Positions 22,401 through 32,788 of a stretch of DNA of 64,000 nucleotides are shown in pieces (positions within the stretch are counted from its first letter, which is position 1; the number at the start of each line of letters is the position of its first letter). The position numbers and the translations under genes were made by a program. The DNA comes from Blastobasis lacticolella. Its lineage: Eukaryota; Arthropoda; Insecta; Lepidoptera; Blastobasidae. The notes under the pieces are model-generated. The model was given only the letters and a program-made list of their open reading frames with translations, was not told the origin of the DNA and made no database searches. The stretch is from assembly GCA_905147135.1 (NCBI GenBank), contig LR990039.1, positions 30,439,708 to 30,503,707 on the forward strand, read 5' to 3'.

Positions 22401-24435
22401 GTTTAGCATCGAGGTCAGATTGGCGCTGCTCCTTGAGGTCGCGTACTTGCCTCTGCACATACCTGCGCCATTCAGACCGTTGTGCTGCCTAATCTTCCAA
22501 TTGTTGCATCTGTTTATGTGACGCTACTGAACATATTTATATCGGAGGAGTTGTCCGCCGCGTTTGCGTTTGCCCTCTTCAAGTTCAGAATATAAGATGA
22601 CGGGATACATGTCCGCGCCACCGAAGTTTCCCACGCATTATATGTTTCAATGCCAACATTAGCTCGTCGCAGAGCTTCCGTATTTCGCACGCGATCAGAC
22701 CATCTGATGTGCATAATCTTGCGCACACATTTCGGATGTAAGCGGGCTAATGTGCGTACTTGACGTGTGACAGGTGACGATACAAGGCACCACGTTCACA
22801 GGTTAATCGCCAGTACACTGATACTTTGGTGGGCAGCATTATATCATGGGAGTAGAATATCTTGAACTCAACTGGCCGAATGTTAAACCTCTTCCACGCC
22901 GTTTCTAACTTCTAAACCACGCAACTTCTAAATGTATTCGATATAAGCCGTGCGAAACTGGGACGGGGCGCTAGTTTATTTATAAAATAATAGGCGTTAT
23001 AATAATTGTAACGGCGAAATAATAATAATATATTTCATATATTCGCTAATTAAAAATAATAGGCGTGCAGCCGAACACTGATATGGCAACAATTATAGTT
23101 TTGGTCCCACTTACTAACTGCTTTCTGGCCTGGCGCTATTACTAACCGAAATGGTTTACTCTGATTTACAATTTCATGAGTAAATAAATAAATATGATTA
23201 AGCTCATCGAACATCTAATGCCGCGTAGCATAATAGTTAGCTCGCTAGAAATTGTGTAGTGGATTCAAAACTGATTAAAAAATAGTTTATACAATTTTAA
23301 TACGAGTATACGCCAGTTAGAGTGTACTTGTAAATGTTATTCCCCCGACACCACAAGACATGAGATCACCATGTGAACACATGGTGTACACATGTGTCTT
23401 AGCAATATCTGATGACCTAATGTGGTGTTAGCTGTTAATTATGTTGCTCTATATAATATTTCCTGGTGGACTTATATTTTAGTTAGCTATAATGAGCATG
23501 TACATTATTGATAAGGCACCTAAACACGATAATTAAGTACACAATGACGTGGCTTGTGTTGTTGTACCATATTATTATTAGCGCATGAAAATAATGCAGT
23601 AGTACGTACGTACCTAGTAGGAATCATAACCAAAGTGATAGAGGTCGCAATTAATAGAACAGACCAATAATTATCTCTTTTTCATGTTGAGTTCGACGGT
23701 GCCAATAATAAGCATGAGGCATTTCATCTTAGTACTCATTGTCTGCTCGCTTGTCAATGAAATGCGAAGCAACAACAAAGGGGACGGTTAACTACAGTGT
23801 CCTAATATGAAATTGGTTGACGCTAATAGACGTTTGTTCGGCAGAAATGGAAGAAGCTGTCGGTCATCAACCTGGCCAGCAACAACATCGAGACTGTGGA
23901 CTGGGCGATCAAGCTGGTGCCGCGGCTGCAGCAGCTCAACCTGTCCTCGAACCGGCTGACCGAGCTGTGCGACATATCCTGCCTGCACGAGCTCCGGATC
24001 CTCAATCTTTCCATCAACAGCTTCTCAGTGTGCGAGAACTGGCACGCCAAGATCGGGAACATTGTCAAGATAGACCTGTCTCAGAACAAGGTTGAGTCCC
24101 TGCGTGGGTTCTCGCGACTGTACTCGCTGGAGAGTCTCGATCTCAGCTGCAACGCCGTCCGCGACGTCGAAGAGGTGCGTCATATAAGCAAGCTGCCGTG
24201 TCTGGAGCACCTCTGGCTGACGGCCAATCCTGTAGCCTCCACCATCGACTATCGAGTGAAGGTAATCGAACAGTTCAGCACCCGGATGGCGGAGATCTGT
24301 CTGGACAACGAGAAAGCCTCAGAAAAGGAGCTGGACACGGCCAGGGTGTTGCAGGCACTGCGCGTAGTGAAGGAAGGCACGACACCCACCTTCCTGCAGA
24401 ACGCCAACACCAGCCACAGTTTCAACAAGAGCTGA
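19478..24435 (+). CDS. NISCH: Nischarin-like PX and leucine-rich-repeat protein
   Basis: Coding exons are 19478-19918, 20039-20285, 20585-20703 and 23845-24435 (TGA), 1398 nt and 465 residues in a single frame with GT-AG borders (phases 0, 1, 0). Residues 1-115 form a PX domain ([17 protein letters not shown], the LLPPKK loop, and [11 protein letters not shown]), expected to bind phosphoinositides on endosomes. Exon 4 holds at least five leucine-rich repeats ([55 protein letters not shown]) and the nischarin-like cap with [10 protein letters not shown] and [13 protein letters not shown]. Vertebrate nischarin is roughly 1,500 residues. This form stops soon after the LRR cap and so lacks the long C-terminal region. 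A small extra exon in the 3.1-kb last intron cannot be excluded. Confidence 0.86.
20881..21542. mobile_element. 662-bp TIR element in nischarin intron 3
   Basis: The ends are TAGCCTAGGACAAATAGAGC then GGCCTGGTCCCACCAGATCC at the left and the inverse at the right (GGCCAGGCCTTAATCTGCTC, TTTTGTCCTAGGCTA), giving about 50-bp imperfect TIRs. Outermost TA dinucleotides on both sides suggest a TA duplication. No transposase frame. Superfamily not settled. Confidence 0.85.
21789..22023 (-). mobile_element. SINE family A copy
   Basis: Minus-strand copy: tail CGAGGGTCCGGGGTCCGC next to TAATAATAATAA at 21787, body GACTGTCATCTGACCTCC, and a decayed box-B-like GTACCTCTCGTTTAAG at the far end. Confidence 0.82.
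22225..22940 (-). pseudogene. LINE pol C-terminal relic with C2H2-like finger
   Basis: The minus strand reads [20 protein letters not shown] near 22350-22270, preceded by a coiled basic stretch ([18 protein letters not shown]) and, further upstream, RT-tail-like words (DYAHQM, RSRAKYG). A C-terminal zinc finger after the RT is common in RTE-like lepidopteran LINEs. Many stops and frame changes show it is dead. Confidence 0.6.
23698..23790 (-). repeat. Decayed fragment of interspersed repeat family C
   Basis: AAGCATGAGGCATTTCATCT followed by TAGTACTCA and CTGCTCGCTTGTCA match pieces of the family C repeat (compare 49008-49036 and the inverse of 30338-30480). Confidence 0.6.
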
Positions 24436-25023
24436 CAACCATGTATTACTAGATAGCGAAACTGTATTCTATTTATTATGAAATTTGAGTAACGACGTGT
24501 TCTGTACGTCATACGGTGATGTATGGGAACTAATTTTAGATAATTTATTGACGGTCATGGCCAATTGCCGCGGAGAGTAGTGGAGACTGACTGACAGACT
24601 TGTCCTATTTGGTAAACAAACAATGCCCTTAACAATATCAAGACTTGCCGTATTATCAAACGTGCGTGTTTATACACTATGTATAAAAACACATAAATGT
24701 GAGTTTTTAAATTAAATAATTAATTTCGTTGAAAATATAAATTTCACCATCACTTACTGTCACAGATTAAAAAATATATATTTTGTCTATGACTTTTTCG
24801 GACGTACCCCAACCCCAAAGAAATTATGTCCAATTTCTTTAACCAACCCCATAAATTTGTATTTTTTTGCTGGATCAATTCGGATGATCTCGTTCTTTTC
24901 TTAAACTTGTCCTCTTTCAAACTTAACACTTTCCTAACTCGTCTCATTTTCGCCATATTTATTTACCAAATAAGACAAGATAATCTGGACAGATTAAACA
25001 GTGTCACACTATAAAAATACTTA
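24436..25023. other. 3' flank of the nischarin-like gene
   Basis: Presumed 3' UTR and intergenic DNA. No canonical AATAAA signal is obvious close to the stop and no other feature was recognised. Confidence 0.35.
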
Positions 25024-25174
25024 TACCCGGTTGCACTGAACTTTAGGTGATGCCGAACTTGATTTAAAATATTCGTAACATGAAAAAGCATTGCACCAAC
25101 ACTGTTGGTAAAAGGTTAACTAAAAATGTTATGGCATCACCTCAGGTGTCGCCTAAGTTTAGTGTAATCGGGCA
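25024..25174. mobile_element. 151-bp MITE with TTA target site duplication
   Basis: TTA at 25021-25023 and 25175-25177 flank ends TACCCGGTTGCACTGAACTT and inverse TGCCCGATTACACTAAACTT. The interior has a second inverted match (GGTGATGCC / GGCATCACC). It looks like a PIF/Harbinger-type MITE. Confidence 0.87.
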
Positions 25175-25177
25175 TTA

Positions 25178-25588
25178 GGCCCGTATTACAGAACGAGTCT
25201 CAGTGAAGAATCTAGTTATGAAACTGGTTTTGAGTCTAGGTTTTATTCCAGAACGCAACTTAAAACGAGATTCATTGAACAGCACTCAGCTGTGTTTTTA
25301 TTAAAAATATTTAGTTAAGCATTGATTTGAGACAAGAGAATAGATTTTTTAGATCAACTATATTATGGGTAGTTAAAATATTTTTGTTGATAGTTAAAGA
25401 AAATTGTAAATGAGATCAGATTTTAATAATAATAGATAATTTAAAAAGAGAGCGAATCATAACTTGGGTCGAGTTTCTGCTGAATAAAACTTAAAATACG
25501 TTCTTAAATAACGAGTTATGATCTAAACTTGAAACTTTGTGTGATTAGAGTTCCAAATCCTCTTGAGTTACGTTCTGAAACACGGGCC
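25178..25588. mobile_element. 411-bp TIR element directly abutting the previous MITE
   Basis: Left end GGCCCGTATTACAGAACGAG and the inverse of the right end GGCCCGTGTTTCAGAACGTA form imperfect TIRs. The element starts right after the TTA duplication of the 25024 MITE. No coding capacity. Confidence 0.75.
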
Positions 25589-25712
25589 ACAGTAGGCCGG
25601 CAACGCATTCCGACCCTTCTGGCTATGCGAGGGCCCATGAACGACAGTGATCTTACCATCAGCCAACCCGCGTCCTCGTTCGCCTCCCTCTATTGTAAAA
25701 AAGATAATGTTT
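25589..25712 (+). mobile_element. LINE 3' tail fragment
   Basis: GGCCGGCAACGCATTCC, then TTACCATCAGCCAACCCG-like words and a short A run at 25697, match the 3' ends at 50195-50399 and 59965-60085 (GGCAACGCGTGGGTGATGCC, TTACCATCAGGCAGCCCG). This is a 5'-truncated non-LTR element end. Confidence 0.65.
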
Positions 25713-27429
25713 TGTAAAAGCTTTACCTTTTTAAAAGTTGGAATTGTCTTACAAATCCGTCCATCTGTTTAAATTCGGTAGTGTCGAAATACGAAATTTA
25801 AAAAGTATTAGATAAATCTATAGTGCGGCCAACGAAACGAGATAAAAAATTATACCTAAGTTCGGGACTGTACACCTACATTCCATACAAAACTGTCACA
25901 CTACATGATGAGGGGGCAATGGGGCAATGTACCTATAATACTGTTAGGTGGCATACCTAATAGTTTTGAATAAATTACTATAGTGGCGAATTATATAGCG
26001 AAGATTATATTATAATCTTTATCTCGGTTCGTTGGCCGCGCATATTTTTAGTACACACATAAAGTCAACCCAAAATATTAATGTAAATAAATCTGTGTAA
26101 AAATAAGGATAAGCAAGATTTATTCGCGATTTCACTTGTTTATCTTGTTTATTTACGAAATTAACTTTTCTCTTCAACTGTTTGAGAAAGTTTAGTAATA
26201 GGTCGTTGACCTATGAAATTGCCTTTTTGATGTCGAATTTGACGGACACTGGAACTGGAAAAAGAAGTATAAAATCATGGACGTAATATCAAAATCATAA
26301 AATCATTAATAACTTCTATAAGCGCTTAGTAAATTTTAGTCAGCGTAGTAATAGTATTTTATTGAATCTTTGTAGAACAGTATCTATGTATATATGGTGC
26401 CAAATCGATCGATTGTAATCGATAGAAATTTACGCAATACCGCCAATGGTGCTCTCCGGTTATATTTGCTATTACTCTTGGAACACCACAACAAAAGGAG
26501 ACACTTGTTTATTTATTTTGAGTCGCAGTGCCGATCGATTCAGGTGTACACGAACACAACGTAAGAATGCATTGTTGCATTTGTTCTTCTTCGTTTTTCT
26601 ATTTTGTTTTTATATCTTCTAATATTGATTGCTGTTATTTAACGGCACATCAAAGAAGAATAGAAGAAGTATTTCGCAAGTTCTTGCATTCTGCGAGCCC
26701 GTATATTTTCTTTCAGAGTCTGTGTTTAAAGCTCGTGGGCATAGCCTGCGGCTGATATACGATGTGGTGATATAAGCTATCGTTTGTGATATAAATGCAA
26801 TAATTTGCATCATAAATAAAGATATGTATGATATACATAATATAATGTAGCTTAAGCGCGAGTAATATTTTTTAGAAGATTTTCCTTGTCATATGTTGTG
26901 TGTTAAAGCTAGCTAAATTGTCCAGTTTGACCAAGATGAATAGATAATAAATGAGAGCGACACTGCTTAAATACCTATGCACATATCCAACGAATTCAGT
27001 GTGAAGAATGCAAAAATAAGCACCTCGTTCTGAATTCTTGGCCGGGCTGAGCGCCAAACTGCGCAAACAAAGAAGAAATTAAACAATTTGCCTTCTTGTC
27101 AACATTGTCGCGCCAAAATAGTATAAATAATATAATCATATTCCACACACGTGAAGCAAGCAGCCTCTTTAGAATTTCGTTTATTATGAACAACGCTATG
27201 CACCAGCATTTAGTGCTGTATTTTATTCCACGCGCACTAACAATAACCAATTCCACTAAAATAAATCATATTATTGTAACCTATGTATGTTACATACATT
27301 ATGTAAATAATAATTTATTGTTTACCTATCTCTATACACTGATGGGAAAAAAATGATGTATTAAAATATGCACGGTAGGTGTAACGTGACCACTGTAATT
27401 TTAAATATTAAGTAATATTATAACGTTTT
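25713..27429. other. Intergenic, no supported gene
   Basis: AT-rich. Short open frames lack any recognisable domain or codon bias. An unusual density of ATCGATNGATT-like words occurs at about 26400-26430. Confidence 0.35.
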
Positions 27430-27780
27430 TATTGTCCACTCGGGTGCAACCAATGTCGATTTACAAGTTGGGTAGGATAATATGTTGGATATACCCGGGA
27501 AAGAGAAAAATTAATTGGAGTTTCCCTGCGCAATCGAATAATAAGGAAATCCGCCGGCGAACCAAGGTCACCGACATAGCCCGAAGGATTACGAGGCTTT
27601 AGTGTCAGAGGGCAGGGTAAAGTTCTCGAGTGGCGACCACATGCTGGACATTGGCAGGCCTTCCGCAAGGTGGGCCGACGACCCCATAAAGATCGCAGGT
27701 ACCAGCTTTAGGCGGACATCTCAGGGCTGGCCTTTGGGGAGATGTCCAGTAGTGTGAGTCTTTCAGCCGTTAAGATAATG
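27430..27780 (+). mobile_element. LINE 3' end fragment
   Basis: The segment CGAACCAAGGTCACCGACAT and GTAAAGTTCTCGAGTGGCGA, followed by GGCCGACGACCCCATAAAGA, is the opposite-strand counterpart of 45200-45390, and both carry the RT C-terminal tail and 3' UTR of one LINE family. Frame disrupted. Confidence 0.72.
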
Positions 27781-28628
27781 AGTTTAGTGGCTCAACATTA
27801 ATTGTACCCGAGTGTACCTATGCATGGTTTTTAATGTAATACAGTGATCAACCATTTCGTGTTCGCCCAATATATGATAATGTGATATTTATAAAAAATA
27901 AATATTAATTATAAGTATATATCTCAGTATTGAAATAGTTTAACGGTAATAGTTACGTTTATAAAATATATGTTATTATTTAAGGGGTTTGGGGTTCGTA
28001 TTTTTGCGTTCTTGTTTGTCATTTAATTCGAACTCTAAAATGTTTATTCAAGTTGGAATAATTGTTATGTAAAAGTTTTCTAATTGCACTTTTTGCAAGA
28101 GCCAGTTTATTGGACAGTGTTTGTCGTACCTTTTTCCGAAAAATACATTTGGAGACCCCCAACTACGCATGTTGCGATTGCGAAATGCGTCTTCTTTATG
28201 GGGTGACTACCCTGAGCGAAAGTGAGGGCTCAGCACAGCGAAACTGCTTGAAGTGGCAATTTTTACCTGCTAATCAAATACGATGAGCCGCATTGCAGAG
28301 TTCCGCTCAGTGAAGTCGCTCCCATCCGCCCCGATGTGGTACTTAGGTATTTAGGTGTTTGACATCTAGAATCTGTTACAATCATTCACCACACTGAGGC
28401 GAAGTCAGGCGCGCGTTCAATATTTGTGAGGTCGCACCAAAATCCTTAAACTGCAACTCTTGTTACTTTTGACTGGTCCCACTGACGCTCATTTGTAGCA
28501 TTGTTGCCCCCGCATATGGAATCCTATTTTAGTGGCTACAAGATGTAGAATAAAAAATCCAAAGAATTGTGGCTTATTTGGAGAAACCCGTGAGACAAAA
28601 ATGTTTTAAATTTGTTGATGATGTAATG
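27781..28628. other. Intergenic, no supported gene
   Basis: No conserved frame or clear repeat edge recognised. Confidence 0.3.
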
Positions 28629-29692
28629 TATATGTCGCAGCCATCTGGTTAAATCAGCCATTTAATGAGAAGGCTAGTCCGTTGATGAAACGCCGGCAAT
28701 CAATTGAATGACTAGGCCGACCGCTGATTTTACTAGCTTCACTCAACGTTTAACTAGTTGGCTTATTAAAGGCAGCCCTTTGGAGACGGCTGAAGTAAAA
28801 TCAGGCAAGTGATTTAAATTTAGTTCAAATTTTATCTACTGCTGCGCTGGTAGTCCCCAAAACAAATCTGGCGTCAGACAGCTCGCACAGCAAGCTCGTC
28901 GTATTAACTAAATTTAAAATGTGGTACATGTTTTTAAGTAAGAATTGAGATAACTTTAAGTATTCTTACTGTTACGGGTCTGGGTGTTCTATGTATAATA
29001 AGTATGTATTTAAAAAGTATATAAGTAGTTTATCAGTTACCTAGCACCCATAACACAAGCTTTGCTTACTTTGGGGCTAGATGGCGCTGTGTGAATTTGT
29101 CAACGATTATTTATTTATTATTTATTTTATTATTTATCTTAATTCTTTATGATAACTGAACTGAATATGTTCATTTTCTTTTTATACTTACCTTTGATTA
29201 GAAACAAATGCCAAACTTTCGTGTCATTTTATATTTAATATTATAAAATAGGACTATAGTGCACTGTTGCTATTGTTCCTACTACATAGTTACAAGTAGT
29301 AAATAAGTTATAAATTTAAAGTTCCATTAAATATTTTTACTTAGTTAAATACGGTTATAGGTACCTACTCGCAATACAATTAATTGTATACCTACTTATT
29401 GAATATCTTGCGACTAATAATATTTTATTATATAAAAGTGATCTTTATTAATTCATTATTTTTATCTTAAATAAAGTTTATCATTTAAGTTGCGAACTTA
29501 TGGTCACTCTAACCAACCATCAGTATATCCTTTAACGAAACGGCTAAATAACGTTCAGCCAAGTAGTTAAACGTTACATTCATCAACTTGGCTGGTTATC
29601 TTTTAGTCATTTAATTAAATGCCGGCGTATGATTAACGGACTAGCCTTCTAATTAAATGGCTGATTTAACCAGTTGGCTGCGACATATATAA
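28629..29692. mobile_element. 1.06-kb TIR element
   Basis: The left end TATATGTCGCAGCC (from about 28629), then GGTTAAATCAGCCATTTAAT, AGAAGGCTAGTCCGTT and CGCCGGCA, is matched inversely at the right end (about 29605-29692). TIRs exceed 80 bp with scattered mismatches. TA flanks are possible but not decisive. There is no transposase, and a SINE family B fragment sits inside it at 28970-29103. Confidence 0.85.
28970..29103 (+). repeat. SINE family B tail fragment nested in the TIR element
   Basis: CTGTTACGGGTCTGGGTGTT through TAACACAAGCTTTGCTTAC to GGGGCTAGATGGCGCTGTG matches the inverse of 56400-56525. It must have inserted after, or been carried by, the surrounding TIR element. Confidence 0.78.
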
Positions 29693-30220
29693 TGCTTCAT
29701 ACAATTAAGCAGTTAATGTCTGTTGAATCATTAGTCGAATTAAATTAAGTATTAATTACCAAGGTATTGTTAAAAATATATATTTTAACGAAATGAAAAT
29801 AATAAACTATAATTTTAAATGATTTGGGTTGTTTTATTTTATAGTTGTCTAGCACTTCCTTCCACGTGTTTAGACCTGGTCTCAAGATCTGTCTTGCGAT
29901 GTCATGGGCGTATTCCATGAGGAATACGTAAGGCCCACAGATTTTCTATATAGCTATAGCAGCTAAAACAGAATCTTACTGAACGAACACCCCTTTCCCC
30001 CCATAAAAGTTTGGGGTAATTGTAATAAATGTATTTTAACCAAAATCAATGAAACTCTGAAAGGATGTTCGTTATAAAACTAGCTTAAATGTAATAGTTT
30101 CGAGTTTGAACATGATAACAAATAACATAAACCGCTCGGAATTCTTGGCAAGTATATTGGGTCTTATCCGAATCGATTACACGCCTTGGGCAGTGTTGTA
30201 AAGCTAGCGAACTCGAAATT

Positions 30221-30322
30221 TTTAACTCTGAGCCTTCCCGGCTTCCCTGAGGTTCGATTCCCGGCCGGGCAGAAATTGAAATGATGGATTTTAATATCTA
30301 GTATGTATTTAAAAGTATGTTT
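30221..30322 (+). repeat. SINE family B head fragment
   Basis: GAGGTTCGATTCCCGGCCGG is a tRNA B-box-like sequence shared (inverse) with 56545-56575, followed by the AAATTGAAATGATGGATTTT start of the body. It is truncated on both sides and is not a functional tRNA, because no acceptor stem can be drawn. Confidence 0.7.
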
Positions 30323-30485
30323 TTATGCTTCTTAGTGACAAGCGAGCAGACAGACCACCTAATGGTAAGTGGCAACTGTCGCCCATAACATCTACGATTC
30401 TTACATTTAGGTTACAGGTAACAAAAATGCAAAACCGCAGGAGCGTTTTCAATGTGAGGACTAAAATGAAATGCCTCATGCCTGT
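30323..30485 (+). repeat. Interspersed repeat family C, left half of an interrupted copy
   Basis: GACAAGCGAGCAGACAGACC through GAGGACTAAAATGAAATGCC to CATGCCTGT. The continuation is at 40862 (CCTGTAATTTCGGTGGCTAC), so one repeat copy was split by the LTR element. The inverse of 48980-49036 shows the same junction uninterrupted. Confidence 0.9.
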
Positions 30486-30725
30486 TTGGAGGTCTTGAGT
30501 AGTAGGATTATTTAAACTCCGTAGACAAGTGTGGAATGGATGTATTTACAGAAAATGTGCCTAACTATATTTACAAATACGTACTACCTAAACGTGTGTG
30601 ACAGATCTAGTAAAAAGCTATTTGCATTGACCAATGGGAAAGCCCGCCGCGAGATAGCTTCCCCCACCACGCCGCGCGCCGGTGTGGTGCCGCTATAAAA
30701 AGGAGGCGCAGAGTGGTGGACGCCC
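30486..30725 (-). repeat. 3' LTR, outer part, cut by LINE insertion
   Basis: Identical base for base, as far as read, to 40360-40599 of the 5' LTR. It holds TATAAAAAGG on the plus strand at 30694-30703, which is antisense to the element's genes. The last 11 bases (GGTGGACGCCC) are the LINE target duplication. Confidence 0.92.
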
Positions 30726-31201
30726 TTTTTCATCCGTTTTGGCTTCGTAGCGCACCCCCGCGTCGCTCGTTGCCAGCTCGCTTCCGTTTTACTTACGTAT
30801 TTCGCAAGTTTTCGCGCGCGTTCACTTCGCGTTGCGAGCCCGCGTCCCGCTGAGCGTAACGAATTATAGTTACGTTCATTCAGAGACGTAGTTTCTTGTT
30901 ACCGATTCGTTGGTAACACAAAGCTGCGTTTCTGCCGCGTTGAGTTGGTGGATACTTAACGGTGACAACTAAGCCAACTAGCGTTGCCCCGGTGCGCTGT
31001 TAAGGCCCCTCAGGTCTTAGCGAAACCGGACGTCCCGATCCCATTGCACTTGGGCCTGCCCAAGGGTGACGGATAGCGGCATATCCATTAGGGATAGCCG
31101 CTCCACCGACCCCCTCTCCCCTCTCCCCCCTGCCTCGCGCAGGGAGGACGCCCCGCGTCTCTCCGTCTCTCGTCGACATTCTCGTCCCTTCTCGCCTTCC
31201 A
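30726..31201 (+). promoter_or_regulatory. LINE 5' UTR / presumed internal promoter
   Basis: Starts TTTTTCATCCGTTTTGGC, is GC-rich and has no open frame into ORF1. Jockey-type LINEs use TATA-less internal promoters in this region. No precise initiator was assigned. Confidence 0.55.
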
Positions 31202-32788
31202 ATGGCGACGGTCTCGGTGGAGGAATTCGCCGCTAAGGCGGTGAAATTGCTCCTCCGAGCTAATCTTGGCCAGGATGACTACGTCGTCCGTAGTTACCTG
31301 GCGTCAGTGGGGAGTGCCCCTCAGGCCCCCCGCGAACCCTCTGAGGACATGGAGTTTGAGGACTCCGTGTCCCAGGTCTCAGCGCCGCCCTCCCGCAAGA
31401 GGGCGGCTTCTCTGTCCGGGGACGACTCTTCGTCCTCGACCACCGTGACGGGAACTCTTTCCGTCACCCCCGTCCCACCCTCTGCGGCCGAGCTCGACGG
31501 ATTCGAGCTCGTCGCTAAATCTAAGCGGCACCGAAAGCGGGCCGCCCGCTCAGTGTCCGAGGCCTCGTCCGAGGCCGCCGCGCCCGCCCCGGTCGCGGTC
31601 GCGGTTCTCTCTAGCCCCGCGTCCCCCGACTCGAGCGTGACTGCTGCCGCTCGCGAGACCGCGCCGTCTGGCCCTAAGCCAGTAGCGCGTTTTGCCCCCC
31701 CTGCCCCGTCTAAAGCCAAGCCCCCGCCCCCTGTTTTCCTTAGGGAAAAGTCCAAGTGGGAGCTAGTCTCCCGTCTCTGCGCCGAACAGCGCGTCCGCTA
31801 TACCCGTGCCTCCAACACGGGTATAGCCGTTAAGATCGACGTCGAGTCGATCGACGACTTCAGGAGCCTTACTAGGCTCCTAGCCCACAATAAGATAGGG
31901 TATCATACCTACGCCCTCCCTGAGGAGCGTAAGGTGCGTGCGGTACTCCGTGGAGTGCCGCACGAGCTTTCCAACGAGGCCATCCTCATGGACCTCAAGT
32001 CCAAAGATTTCCCCGCCGAGGCTGTACACAAGATGTACAGCCGGTCCGGCAAACAATTTCCCATGGCGCTGGTGGTGCTTTCCAACACCACCGGTGCCAG
32101 GACTATATTCCGGGGAGGCTTCACGGTCTGTGGGCTCTCCGGAATCAAAGTCGAGGCCCCGCATAAACGCGGTTCCCCAGGGCAGTGCCATCGCTGCCAA
32201 TTTTATGGCCACGCGTCGGCCAACTGCTCGGCCCCGCCGCGCTGTGTCAAGTGCGGCGAAGGCCACACTGCCAAGGAGTGCGCGCGTACGCGCGACTCCA
32301 CCACCCCTCCCTTCTGTTGCAATTGTGGCCAATCTGGCCACACTGCAAACTACAGGGGTTGCCCGCGCGCCCCTCGTCCCCGCACTTCCGCACCAAAGCC
32401 CACTAAGGGCAAAGGTGCAAATCCTTCTGCGCCGAAGCCCGCTAAGGGCAAAGGTGCAAGGCCGCCGCCGCCTTCAGCGACAGTGGCCCACTATCCCCCC
32501 CTCAAGGCCAAAGGGCCCCCCCCGAGCGCGGCTCCAGCCGCAGCTTGGGGCCCGCCCAAGGCCCCGGGGCCGAAGGCTCCCCCCACCACCTCCCCCCCCA
32601 AGGCCATCAGCCACCAGCCCCCGCCCTCTTCTTTGGCGGAGGATATGCATTACATATCCTCCATTCTTGCGTCCGTCAACATTGACGAGATCCCCGTCCT
32701 GGCACGCAAACTGCGTAACGCCTCCACCCAGCTCGAGCGTTTAGACGCACTTGTCGAGCATTACTCCCTCGTCCAGGCCCTAAAGTAA
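31202..32788 (+). CDS. LINE ORF1 (Jockey-type Gag-like nucleic-acid-binding protein)
   Basis: 528 residues. Ser/Ala/Pro-rich N-terminal half (about 1-180), then a PRE_C2HC-like region (about 190-320: NKIGYHTYALPEERKVRAVL, VLRGVPHEL, FPMALVVL), three CCHC-type knuckles at about 320-390 (CHRCQFYGHASANC, CVKCGEGHTAKEC, CCNCGQSGHTANYRGC), and a Pro/Ala/Lys-rich tail. Known Jockey ORF1 proteins coat the element RNA. The stop overlaps the ORF2 start as TAATG (32786-32790), so reinitiation after termination is the likely route to ORF2. Confidence 0.95.
   Translation: MATVSVEEFAAKAVKLLLRANLGQDDYVVRSYLASVGSAPQAPREPSEDMEFEDSVSQVSAPPSRKRAASLSGDDSSSSTTVTGTLSVTPVPPSAAELDGFELVAKSKRHRKRAARSVSEASSEAAAPAPVAVAVLSSPASPDSSVTAAARETAPSGPKPVARFAPPAPSKAKPPPPVFLREKSKWELVSRLCAEQRVRYTRASNTGIAVKIDVESIDDFRSLTRLLAHNKIGYHTYALPEERKVRAVLRGVPHELSNEAILMDLKSKDFPAEAVHKMYSRSGKQFPMALVVLSNTTGARTIFRGGFTVCGLSGIKVEAPHKRGSPGQCHRCQFYGHASANCSAPPRCVKCGEGHTAKECARTRDSTTPPFCCNCGQSGHTANYRGCPRAPRPRTSAPKPTKGKGANPSAPKPAKGKGARPPPPSATVAHYPPLKAKGPPPSAAPAAAWGPPKAPGPKAPPTTSPPKAISHQPPPSSLAEDMHYISSILASVNIDEIPVLARKLRNASTQLERLDALVEHYSLVQALK

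Noticed and set aside
30240..30275. tRNA-like GGTTCGATTCCCGGCC
   Set aside because: Truncated SINE family B head without cloverleaf partners.
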